DNA of 64,000 nt from Draconibacterium aestuarii (lineage in GTDB: Bacteria > Bacteroidota > Bacteroidia > Bacteroidales > Prolixibacteraceae): positions 372,001 to 436,000 of the forward strand of contig JAPOHD010000005.1 in the NCBI GenBank assembly GCA_026671195.1. Direction: 5' to 3'. Every line of letters begins with the position of its first letter. Position 1 is the first letter of the stretch. A program made the position numbers and the translations under genes. The notes under the pieces are model-generated. The model did no database searches, had not been told where the DNA came from, and worked only from the letters and a program-made list of their open reading frames with translations. Positions 25,746-34,464 of this stretch are shown one piece after another.

Positions 25746-28196
25746 TTATTCGTAACGAAGTGCTTCTACCGGATTTCTGCTTGCTGCTTTCCACGATTGA
25801 AACGAAACCGTCAACAGAGCAATTCCCAAAGCCAGCATACCTGCCAGCGCAAATATCCACCAGCTTAAACTGGTTTTGTAGGCAAAATTACCGAGCCAAT
25901 AATCCATTGCATACCAGGCAATCGGGCACGAAACAACAAAGGCTACACTCACCCATTTTATAAAATCTTTGTTTAGCAAAGCAAGTACTTCCATTACTCT
26001 GGCACCATTCACTTTTCTGATTCCAATTTCTTTGGTACGCTGGTTTGTAATAAACACCGATAATGCAAACAACCCGATCAGCGCAATAAAAATTGCCATT
26101 CCGGTAAACAGAAGAAAAAATAGTTTCATGCCTGCTTCCTTTTGGTATTGCATTTCAAATTTTTTATCCAGAAATGTAGATTGAAATGGAGCATCCGGGT
26201 AGGTTTCGTTCCAGCTTTCTTCTACAAATGCCAGGGTTTTGGAAAGATTCCCGGGTTTGGTTCGCAGAATTAAATAGTTATGAAAATTACGAAGCTGAAT
26301 GGCAAACGGACGTATTTGTTTATGGTACGATTCAAAATGAATGTCCTTCACCACTCCCACTATTTTCAAGCGTGTTAGTTCTTCCTTGTTTGCTCTAACT
26401 TCGCTGTTGTAAATAAATGTACCAACCGGATCTTTAAGACCTAAAGCACGAACTGCTGTTTCGTTCAGAATGATACTGTTCTGATCTTCGTAGTTTTTTG
26501 CAAAATCCCGGCCTTCCAATATTTTCAAGCCCAAAGTGGCAATAAAATCGTAGCTTCCTTCATACGGAATGACTACCTGGTGCGCAGTTTCTCCCTCCTT
26601 TTTCAGGTACAAAGGAAAGTTGAAATCTCCATCTCCCGGTACCGTGTTAGCTGTGGAGACAGCGGTAATATCAGGATGGTTTAAAAGCCTGGTTTTAAAA
26701 TTTTCAAAATTCTGGCGTAATGCAAAAACCGGGGCATCGCACACTACTACATGCTCTTTGTCGAATCCCGGGTTTTTATTGACCAAAAAATTCAGCTGCC
26801 GTGAAACGACTATGGACGAAACGATTAGTGTAATGGCGATCACAAACTGCGAAATCACCAAAACCTGCCGGAAAGTATTTCCGCCTTTGCTCTCGCCAAA
26901 AGCAGATTTTAACAAGGTAATATTTTTTACTTCCACCATTTTTAGAGCCGGGTAAATACCTCCGGCAACTCCTGACAAAAGAATTAAAATCGATATTAAA
27001 AGATAGGTCAGTGGTTCCTGAAGAATTGCCAGATCGCGGATTCCCGTTGAAATCGGTTCCAAAAATCCAAAGGATAAAAAAGTGATACAAAGCGCAAGTA
27101 GCATGGCAATACTTACAAAAAGAACCGACTCCGAAATAAATCCCCAAAAGACAGTGCTCTTTTTCATCCCTGAAATTTTTCGCACAGCGATTTCTTTTGC
27201 CCGACGAAAATTACCAACCATAAAAAGGTTCATGTAATTCAAAATGGCGATGAGCAAAATCATTAAGGCAATTCCTCCTGAAATTTTTATGTTTCGAATG
27301 CTGCCGTTTGCTTTTAATTCACGTTCGAAATTGGAGGTTAAATGAATACTTGTAATGGGCTGAAGAATAAATTTCCAATAATCGCCTGCGGTTTCATCGC
27401 TCAGTGCAAATTGTTTTCCATACCCCTGGTTGATGTGCTTTTTCACAATAGTTCCCAGTTTCTCTTCCACTGCCGAAGCACCGGTTGATGGAGCCAAAAG
27501 TGCGTATGTATAGTAGGTGTTGTTTAACCAGTGATCGGTATTACTGTCAGGATCGGCATTGCTCGAGAACAAGAGGCTGAATCCAAAATGAAGTTGTTTT
27601 GGTGGATTTTCACAAATTCCCATAATCTGATAGGGCCTGTATCGTCCAAAGATCTTGAGCTGAAGATTTTGCCCCATTACTTCACCTTTGGAATAAGCTT
27701 CTGCTCCAAAATATTTGATGGCAGTTTCCTCTGTTACTACAATTGCATTCGGATTTTTAAGACAGGTTTGAATGTCGCCCTGCAAAAGTTTAAAATCAAA
27801 AACATCAAAGAAATTCGAATCAGCTTCGGTTACCAATTGCTCGTTGTATGAAATGGATTCACCGTTTTCGTTTTCCTTTTTTACCGAAAGAATTGGCCAT
27901 TGCCAAAGCCGCGTAGCCTTTTGTACTTCGGGTATTTCGCGTACCAATGTTTTTGCCAAAGGAGGAGCTGCCATTGAAGAGCTAAAATCAACACCGCCCA
28001 TTCTCACTTTTGAAGCAACACGGTAAAGCTGATCGTGTTTAGCAAAAGATGTATCGTATTTAAATTCATTTAAAATGTAAGAATAGATAAGCAAACAAGA
28101 AGTAAATGCAAGCACCAGGCTAGACAAATTAATTGCTGTGCTTATCTTATTCTTAAAAAAATGACGCCTTACAAAGCTTAATAAATACCGTTTCAT
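25746..28196 (-). CDS. FtsX/MacB-type two-module ABC permease 7
   Basis: 816 residues, among the longest in the array. The N-terminus is basic (MKRYLLSFVRRHFFKNK). First coupling segment AKEIAVRKISGMKKSTV, second KEIGIRKVNGARVMEV. The tail reads TVSFQSWKAASRNPVEALRY. Periplasmic domain 1 has an extra loop (FGAEAYSKGEVMGQNLQLKI) inside the usual F-G-x-x-x-x-x-G motif. It is the first permease after the DUF4097-like gene (134-bp gap) and runs almost directly into permease 6. Confidence 0.9.
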   Translation of the reverse strand: MKRYLLSFVRRHFFKNKISTAINLSSLVLAFTSCLLIYSYILNEFKYDTSFAKHDQLYRVASKVRMGGVDFSSSMAAPPLAKTLVREIPEVQKATRLWQWPILSVKKENENGESISYNEQLVTEADSNFFDVFDFKLLQGDIQTCLKNPNAIVVTEETAIKYFGAEAYSKGEVMGQNLQLKIFGRYRPYQIMGICENPPKQLHFGFSLLFSSNADPDSNTDHWLNNTYYTYALLAPSTGASAVEEKLGTIVKKHINQGYGKQFALSDETAGDYWKFILQPITSIHLTSNFERELKANGSIRNIKISGGIALMILLIAILNYMNLFMVGNFRRAKEIAVRKISGMKKSTVFWGFISESVLFVSIAMLLALCITFLSFGFLEPISTGIRDLAILQEPLTYLLISILILLSGVAGGIYPALKMVEVKNITLLKSAFGESKGGNTFRQVLVISQFVIAITLIVSSIVVSRQLNFLVNKNPGFDKEHVVVCDAPVFALRQNFENFKTRLLNHPDITAVSTANTVPGDGDFNFPLYLKKEGETAHQVVIPYEGSYDFIATLGLKILEGRDFAKNYEDQNSIILNETAVRALGLKDPVGTFIYNSEVRANKEELTRLKIVGVVKDIHFESYHKQIRPFAIQLRNFHNYLILRTKPGNLSKTLAFVEESWNETYPDAPFQSTFLDKKFEMQYQKEAGMKLFFLLFTGMAIFIALIGLFALSVFITNQRTKEIGIRKVNGARVMEVLALLNKDFIKWVSVAFVVSCPIAWYAMDYWLGNFAYKTSLSWWIFALAGMLALGIALLTVSFQSWKAASRNPVEALRYE

Positions 28197-28330
28197 TCTG
28201 ATTTTATTCCTGTTTTAGTTTTTATCAAATCCTCAGCCTAATTCGTGTTTGTTTGCTCCCTTAGAATATTCCCAAAAGCCCGGCTTTCTTTTCATCCGGA
28301 CATATTTCATTTGTATGTACTATTTCCTGT

Positions 28331-29326
28331 CTATTCGTCGAATCGTACATTCACATTGCCACCTGATGCATGCATATAAGCCGGAATTCCACCTCCGTTC
28401 ATTTTTCCTTTTACCCGGTCTTTTTCTGAACTACCATTAAAGTTATGCAGTTCAATATTCACTCTTCCTGAGCGCAGATCCAGGTCGAGGCCAAGGTTTT
28501 TGCCACCGTGAATAAGCGCATCAACTCCACCGCCACTTGACTGCAGGTATAATTCATCGGATAAGCCACGAATATCAACACGTACCGATCCGCCGCTGGA
28601 TGTAGCTTTTACTGAGGCAGCCTCGCCGCTAACACTCACTCCTCCGCCACTGCTTGAAGCATCCACATCTCCCTGAACATTGCTAACACTTACGCCACCA
28701 CCCGAGCTCCGTGCGTAAACGCTGCCTTGTACTTCGTCGGCACTTACTCCGCCACCGCTCGAACTTAAACGGATATTGCCTTTGTGGTTGTTTGCCTTAA
28801 CGCCGCCACCGGACGATCTTGCTTTGGTATTTCCGGAAGTATTTTCCAGTTTCACACCGCCGCCGCTGCTTGAAAATTCGTGCGTTCCTTCTACTCCGTT
28901 TATTTTTAAACCACCGCCACTTGATGAAACATTGCACGACATTTCGCGGGGAACAATTATGCTTAATGAAATACCTACGTTGTTGAGAAAACTAAAACGA
29001 TTTTTACGTTTAACAACAGCTGTAATTTCCGATCCGCTTTTTGAAAATTCCAGATCGAAGTTTTCCAGAATCTCATCCAAATTTCTATCGGACGGAGCTA
29101 AAACGTTACCGTTTTTACGCACAAATGCCTGTATTATTACCTGTGGCAGGTTGTGTGTTGTTACATTCACACCTCCGCCCGACGATGAAGCATTGAGTGT
29201 TCCGGCCTGGTTCATTTCAAACGTTTTTGTAATGGTTGGTTGATTGTCTTTCGAAAATCCGTTGAACGAAAGCAAAGCCAATGTCATTACAACCACTGTG
29301 TACATTCTAAATTTCGTTGTTTTCAT
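28331..29326 (-). CDS. Exported beta-helical repeat protein (DUF4097-like)
   Basis: 331 residues from the ATG at 29324-29326; an upstream TTG in frame is less likely. A signal peptide is followed by about ten S-S-G-G-G-V turns. Seven of these repeat every 18 residues (54 bp), e.g. SSGGGVSADEVQGSVYAR, the hallmark of the DUF4097/adhesin-type right-handed beta-helix. The basic-hydrophobic N-terminus and lack of other membrane helices predict a periplasmic or surface protein. It sits between permeases 8 (62 bp upstream) and 7 on the same strand, so it may be a client, accessory or sensor of the exporters. Its repeats could change copy number. Its biochemical role is unknown for the family. Confidence 0.85.
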   Translation of the reverse strand: MKTTKFRMYTVVVMTLALLSFNGFSKDNQPTITKTFEMNQAGTLNASSSGGGVNVTTHNLPQVIIQAFVRKNGNVLAPSDRNLDEILENFDLEFSKSGSEITAVVKRKNRFSFLNNVGISLSIIVPREMSCNVSSSGGGLKINGVEGTHEFSSSGGGVKLENTSGNTKARSSGGGVKANNHKGNIRLSSSGGGVSADEVQGSVYARSSGGGVSVSNVQGDVDASSSGGGVSVSGEAASVKATSSGGSVRVDIRGLSDELYLQSSGGGVDALIHGGKNLGLDLDLRSGRVNIELHNFNGSSEKDRVKGKMNGGGIPAYMHASGGNVNVRFDE

Positions 29327-29335
29327 AATCAATTT

Positions 29336-29380
29336 TTATTGTTTTAGTTTTTTACTCATGTATTCAGTTGTTTTTTTCAT
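29336..29380 (-). CDS. Possible 14-codon ORF before the DUF4097-like gene
   Basis: ATG AAA AAA ACA ACT ... CAA TAA encodes MKKTTEYMSKKLKQ and ends 9 bp before the ATG of the beta-helix gene. It is also in frame with the stop of permease 8. It could be a coupling leader, but it may be chance. Confidence 0.15.
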   Translation of the reverse strand: MKKTTEYMSKKLKQ

Positions 29381-29394
29381 TTTATTCCAAATCC

Positions 29395-31764
29395 CTATTC
29401 GTATCGAAGTGCTTCTACCGGATTACGGGTAGCTGCTTTAATTGTTAGAAAACTGGTACTTGCCAGAACAATAACCAGCAAGGTAAAGATGCTCAGCATA
29501 AATATCCAGGGTTGAACAGGATACTTGTTGGCACTTGGTATTGCCATATAAGCCAGCCAGGCTGCAGGAAACGCAATTACGGCACTAAAAATTATAAGAA
29601 AGTGGTATTCGCGATTAAGCAGGGTAAAAATTGAAACAGCCGAACTACCGTTAATTTTTCGAATTCCAATTTCTTTTGTCCGCCGTGCAACAGTAAAAGC
29701 AACCAGGCCAAAAACACCAACAATAGCTAACAGAACATTCAGTAAGGTGAAAAACAACAGAGAATTGTTTAAGGACTGATAAATACGGTAAGCATTCTCG
29801 CCTGTAAACGCGAACGAAAAATCAGTGATTTCAAACGGATCGTTGGGGAATGTTGTTTTCAATTCATTGCTTAACATGGCTTTTACCGCTGCTTCATTCT
29901 TCTCATTAATTCGAAACGAAAATATCCAGTCGCCCGAAACCATATCGGGCGCAAGTATATAAACACCCGGTTCAACCGGATTATGCATGTCTTTATATAC
30001 AAAGTCCTTTACAACTCCAACAATGGTGAGGCGGTTATCTTTTACGCGTTTCCCAATGGGATTATCCCATCCAAAACATTTTGCTGCAGTTTCGTTGATA
30101 ATACAATTCTTCCCAACATCGCCCTTAAACGTTGAGTTAAAATTTCTTCCGGCTACCAGGTGGGTGCCCAACATCGACAAATAATTATAGCTGATATGAT
30201 TAAAACGGCAGGTAATTTTTTCATCCTGATTTCCACCTTCCCAATTGGTAGTTCCTCCTCCCTGCCGAACGAAAGGGAAATTTTCAGACAGGGAAACATC
30301 AAACACATCAGGGTGTTTTAACAACCTGTCGCGCAACTGGTCGAAAGAAACATTATTGTCTGAAATGTTAATACGCGAATAAAACAGGCCTTGTTTTTCA
30401 AAACCAATATCCTTGTTACTGATGTATTTTATTTGCATCGAAAAAGCAACGGTAAGTACAATAAGAAACAAAGAAATGGCAAACTGAAAGGTGATTAAAG
30501 CTTTTTTCAGACTAAACGAATGACGCTCTTTCCCCAGGAAATTCTCTTTAAATAAAGTGGAGATTTTATTGGATGCCATAAACACCGCCGGATAAATACC
30601 CGATAACACACCTGTTAACACAGCAACTGAAATCAGAAGCAAAGCAAATTTCCAATTGTTTAGCAGGTTAAACGTCAATTGTTTATCAACGATACGATTA
30701 AACACGGGCAAAAAGAGATAGGCTAACGTTAATGCCAACAGTAGGGAAATCACAGAAATACTGAGCGTTTCGCTCAGGAACTGTGCAACCAATGTATTTT
30801 TCCTGCTCCCTATCACTTTTTTTAGCGCAACTTCCTTTCCTCGCATTGAAGCCTGTGCCAACGATAAATTGATATAATTAAAACCAGACATTACCAGAAT
30901 AAAAACACCAATTAAACCGAAAAGTCGGAGTACAATCAGGTAATCATTCCGGTCGTTAAAATTGAGGTACACTTTTGATAGCGGACAAAGCTGCATTTCA
31001 ATGTGTTTAATGTCGTCATATCCGGCAAAAAGATTCTTTATTTTATTTTCAGCCACTTTTGCATCTGATTCCGGTTTTAGCTTGGCAAAGGTCATACAAT
31101 TGCCTGCCCACAGAGACGACCTTTCGATATTATACAGCGGTTTTAAGGTTGAGAACGACAAAATATAAGGTGGCCTTAGAGAAATGTTGAAAGGCAAATC
31201 TTTGTACACGCCGGTAACCTTTAACGGAACCTTTTTTTCGAGCATCACCGTTTCGTTCAACACATCGGTTCTGTTGAATAACTTTTTTGCCAGAGTTTCC
31301 GATAAAGCAATTGAATATGGCTGGTTTAAAGCTGTTGTTTTATCGCCTTCGGTAAAATGATAAGAAAATACATCGAAATAACATGTATCGGCTGCAATTC
31401 CACCTACTTCATTTACAAGATGTTCATAATCGGTTCCCAGATAGCCAGAATTATGCTCGAAAATAACAGTAAGTTTTTCAAATTCAGGATACTTCCCTTC
31501 AATAAGCTGGGCAGTTATTGCACGGGTATGCGGGGATATATTGTTTCCGGCAGTAGCATAAAGAGCATTTGTAACGTAACGCTGTAAACGATAAATTTGT
31601 TTGTAATTGTCGTTGCTTTTGTCCCAGTTAAGTTCATATTGAATAAACAGGGCTATTAAAATAAACGAAGCAAAGCCAACTGTCAATCCCAGAATATTGG
31701 CAACGGAAAATATTTTATTTCGCATTAACTTCCGGTACGACAATTTCAACATGAGTGAATTCAT
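29395..31764 (-). CDS. FtsX/MacB-type two-module ABC permease 8 (divergent C-half)
   Basis: 789 residues from the ATG at 31762-31764 (MNSLMLKLSYRKLM). The frame is open 21 codons further upstream, but that part lacks family features; the ATG at 31750-31752 is also possible. First coupling segment GKEVALKKVIGSRKNTL, second KEIGIRKINGSSAVSI. As in permease 5, the segment after coupling 2 is not the constant type (ANKYPVQPWIFML), but the last residues are RNPVEALRYE. The pair also shares NETAAKCFGWDNPIGKR and VVKDFVYKDMHNPVEPG in periplasmic domain 2. It is preceded by a 271-bp gap with palindromes and the recurrent 20-mer, so it may head a sub-operon with the beta-helix protein. Confidence 0.9.
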   Translation of the reverse strand: MNSLMLKLSYRKLMRNKIFSVANILGLTVGFASFILIALFIQYELNWDKSNDNYKQIYRLQRYVTNALYATAGNNISPHTRAITAQLIEGKYPEFEKLTVIFEHNSGYLGTDYEHLVNEVGGIAADTCYFDVFSYHFTEGDKTTALNQPYSIALSETLAKKLFNRTDVLNETVMLEKKVPLKVTGVYKDLPFNISLRPPYILSFSTLKPLYNIERSSLWAGNCMTFAKLKPESDAKVAENKIKNLFAGYDDIKHIEMQLCPLSKVYLNFNDRNDYLIVLRLFGLIGVFILVMSGFNYINLSLAQASMRGKEVALKKVIGSRKNTLVAQFLSETLSISVISLLLALTLAYLFLPVFNRIVDKQLTFNLLNNWKFALLLISVAVLTGVLSGIYPAVFMASNKISTLFKENFLGKERHSFSLKKALITFQFAISLFLIVLTVAFSMQIKYISNKDIGFEKQGLFYSRINISDNNVSFDQLRDRLLKHPDVFDVSLSENFPFVRQGGGTTNWEGGNQDEKITCRFNHISYNYLSMLGTHLVAGRNFNSTFKGDVGKNCIINETAAKCFGWDNPIGKRVKDNRLTIVGVVKDFVYKDMHNPVEPGVYILAPDMVSGDWIFSFRINEKNEAAVKAMLSNELKTTFPNDPFEITDFSFAFTGENAYRIYQSLNNSLLFFTLLNVLLAIVGVFGLVAFTVARRTKEIGIRKINGSSAVSIFTLLNREYHFLIIFSAVIAFPAAWLAYMAIPSANKYPVQPWIFMLSIFTLLVIVLASTSFLTIKAATRNPVEALRYE

Positions 31765-31861
31765 AACACAAGATTGGTTTTCTATTAAAACAAGGATAAA
31801 ATTCTCATCGCTAAAATCCCTATACAATTACAGTGCCCTCATTACTAAAAATCTAATTTAC

Positions 31862-31919
31862 TGACACTTGCCATAAATCCAATAACACAGACTGTTAAAA
31901 ATATTTACACTAAGTGTCA
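31862..31919. promoter_or_regulatory. Inverted repeat and recurrent 20-mer upstream of permease 8
   Basis: TGACACTT (31862-31869) and AAGTGTCA (31912-31919) bracket a 58-bp element. Inside it CTGTTAAAAATATTTACACT (31892-31911) is the reverse complement, with one mismatch, of the motif at 16011-16030. A regulator binding site is plausible. Confidence 0.4.
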
Positions 31920-31942
31920 AAACATTTACCTAATCGACTTAA

Positions 31943-31973
31943 AAGTCCACCTTAAATCCTCTAAAGGGGACTT
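31943..31973. repeat. Palindromic intergenic repeat (AAGTCC ... GGACTT)
   Basis: AAGTCC (31943-31948) and GGACTT (31968-31973) enclose a C/T-rich core with CCTCTAAAGG. It resembles the short palindromic repeats common between genes in Bacteroidota, as far as I recall, and lies 62 bp after the stop of permease 9. Confidence 0.4.
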
Positions 31974-32035
31974 GTTTGCATTTCCAATTAGAATATGTAT
32001 TTCATTTCTCGCTCTTAAAAATTTTGGGAAGAAAA

Positions 32036-34450
32036 CTATTCATACCTCAACGCCTCAACCGGATTTCGTGTAGCTGCCCTCCAGCTTTGCCAACTCACCG
32101 TCAGCAAGGCAATTCCCAGCGCCAGTAATCCGGCCACCGCAAAAATCCACCAGCTTAAACTGGTTTTGTAAGCAAAATTTTCGAGCCATTTATTCATGGC
32201 ATAGTATGCAATGGGTGTGGCGATTACAAAGGCAATGACTACCCATTTTATAAAATTTTGGTTCAACGAATACAGAATCTGACCAATACGGGCACCATTA
32301 ACTTTTCGTATTCCAATTTCTTTGGTACGCTGTTCTGCTACAAAGGCTGCCAGAGCAAGCAAGCCCAAACAGGCAATAAAAATTGCCAATACAGAAAAGA
32401 TTGAAACGATCTTTCTGGTTTGCACATCGGCAACATATAAACGGCCAAAATCTTCATCAAAAAATACATAATCCAAGGGCTGCCCGTCGGCATACTTATT
32501 CCATGTTTGCTCGATATTTTTCAGGTTTTGTTGAATATCGCCTGCTATTCGGACACTAAAGAATGCTCCGGCAGATTTTATTGCGTCATCATCATCAAAC
32601 AGAACCAAGGGCCAGATTTCCTGATGTAACGAATTGAGATGAAAATCCTTTATGATCCCAATAATGGTAAAAGTAGTCTCTTCTGATTTCTGCTTTTTAT
32701 ATAGTTTCTTCCCAATCGGTTCTTTTATATTTAAATCTTTTAAAGCCTTTTCACTCAACACAATCGAGTTAGCATTTGAAGGATTCCCTTTCTCAAAAAA
32801 ACGACCTTGCAGAAGCTTAATTTCATAAGCTTTTAAAAAGTCCTCATCTATCCACAGTTGACTCAGCAACCTGGCTTCACTTGGTAATTCATGAAAAAAT
32901 GTACTATTATATTTGCTTCGTCCGGGAATATCTACAGAGTTACTTACTTCCAAAATCCCAGGTTGTTCGAGTAACTCACTTTTAAACGAAGGCTTTTTAG
33001 TCCACAGGTAAGCTGCATTTTTTATGATTACCAGGTTTTCTTTGTTAAAACCCAACTCGTGTTTCTGAAGAAAATTGAGCTGTTTGCTGATAAAAAAGGT
33101 TCCGGAAAAAAGTATAATGGTTACAATTAACTGAAAAACAACCAATCCGCTTCGCAAATTACCATGCGAGCCTTCTGATTTATGAATCCCGTTAATAACT
33201 GTTAAAGGATTAAACGACGCCAGAAAGAAAGCGGGATAACTTCCTGCAACTACTCCGACTACAATTCCAAAGATAAGTAGCAAAGGAATGGTGTAAAGGT
33301 TACTGACAGAACTAAAAACAAGTTGTTTATCCATTAAATTATTAAAGGCCGGGAGTAATAATTTAATTAAGACTATTGCAAGAACCAATGCAATTAAAGT
33401 AACAAAAACCGATTCGGATAAAAACTGTAGAACAAGCTTATTGCGGTTTGAACCCAATGATTTTTTCAATCCTACTTCTTTGGCACGGTTTGCAGACCTG
33501 GCTGTGGACATATTCATGTAATTAATACAGGCAATGATCAATATAAAAACGGCAATCAGCGAAAAAATGATAAGATAACTTGTATTTACTGAAAGTTCTG
33601 GCCCTGCTATGACTTCTGTGTTTAAATGAATATCCGTTAAAGGCTGTGTATAATACTTGTACTGATTTCCCTTTGCCGCGAATTCTTCGAGTGATTCACC
33701 TCTTTCCTGTGTCATAAAAGGTCCGACATGTTTCTTCACCACATCTTCCAACTTTGAATCTACCTCGCTGTTAAAAGCTCCTTCTTTTAAAAGTACATAG
33801 GTATAAAGTATATTATTGAGCCAATTCAGGCTATTATTGGATGGCCGGCTTTTTATTGATCCCAGAAAATCAGGCTTCAAATGCGAGTTTTCAGGAAAAT
33901 CTTGAATTACTCCGGTAACCGTCCAATCGTAATTATATTTTCGTGAAAGCGTTTTCCCCAGAGGATTTTCATTTCCGAAATAACGTTTGGCTGTTGATTC
34001 GGTTAAAACCACCGTGTAAGGCTCAACTAAAGCGGTATTTGGATCGCCGTAAATAAACGATGCCGAAAAGATTTTAAAGAAATTGTCGTCGGCAAAACAC
34101 CACTTGGTTTCGTTAAACACCTTGTCTTTGTAATGCATTACCGGTTGCCAATACTGCGATACACGAACTGCTTCTTCAACTTCAGGGATTTCATCTTGTA
34201 TGGTATTCCTCAGTGGAGGACTTGAACCCGGCCATCTATTTGTGTTATCATCCCGAACAGAAAACAAATTCACCCGGTAAATCCGTTCCGATTTTTCATG
34301 AAACTTATCGTAGCTCAATTCGAATTGAACAAACAGCATAATCAAAATACATGCTGTAATTCCAATGGCCAGCCCAAGAATATTTATGGTTGAATAAAAC
34401 CGGTGTCTTAACAAGTTCCTAAAGGCGGTTTTTACGAAGTATTTTATCAT
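32036..34450 (-). CDS. FtsX/MacB-type two-module ABC permease 9
   Basis: 804 residues. First coupling segment AKEVGLKKSLGSNRNKL, second KEIGIRKVNGARIGQI. From here to the right end of the array the tail changes to the Trp form, TVSWQSWRAATRNPVEALRY. Over its whole length it is the close relative of permease 19, 25 kb away: shared stretches include ELSYDKFHE, FNETKW, FKIFSASFIYG and KKSLGSNRN. This makes it a dispersed duplicate. Only 14 bp separate it from permease 10 upstream. Confidence 0.92.
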   Translation of the reverse strand: MIKYFVKTAFRNLLRHRFYSTINILGLAIGITACILIMLFVQFELSYDKFHEKSERIYRVNLFSVRDDNTNRWPGSSPPLRNTIQDEIPEVEEAVRVSQYWQPVMHYKDKVFNETKWCFADDNFFKIFSASFIYGDPNTALVEPYTVVLTESTAKRYFGNENPLGKTLSRKYNYDWTVTGVIQDFPENSHLKPDFLGSIKSRPSNNSLNWLNNILYTYVLLKEGAFNSEVDSKLEDVVKKHVGPFMTQERGESLEEFAAKGNQYKYYTQPLTDIHLNTEVIAGPELSVNTSYLIIFSLIAVFILIIACINYMNMSTARSANRAKEVGLKKSLGSNRNKLVLQFLSESVFVTLIALVLAIVLIKLLLPAFNNLMDKQLVFSSVSNLYTIPLLLIFGIVVGVVAGSYPAFFLASFNPLTVINGIHKSEGSHGNLRSGLVVFQLIVTIILFSGTFFISKQLNFLQKHELGFNKENLVIIKNAAYLWTKKPSFKSELLEQPGILEVSNSVDIPGRSKYNSTFFHELPSEARLLSQLWIDEDFLKAYEIKLLQGRFFEKGNPSNANSIVLSEKALKDLNIKEPIGKKLYKKQKSEETTFTIIGIIKDFHLNSLHQEIWPLVLFDDDDAIKSAGAFFSVRIAGDIQQNLKNIEQTWNKYADGQPLDYVFFDEDFGRLYVADVQTRKIVSIFSVLAIFIACLGLLALAAFVAEQRTKEIGIRKVNGARIGQILYSLNQNFIKWVVIAFVIATPIAYYAMNKWLENFAYKTSLSWWIFAVAGLLALGIALLTVSWQSWRAATRNPVEALRYE

Positions 34451-34464
34451 GATTTAATTAACTG

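Noticed and set aside
28776-29243. 155-codon + strand frame opposite the beta-helix gene
   Set aside because: It is the shadow of the SSGGGV repeats; the minus-strand frame has a signal peptide and family repeats.
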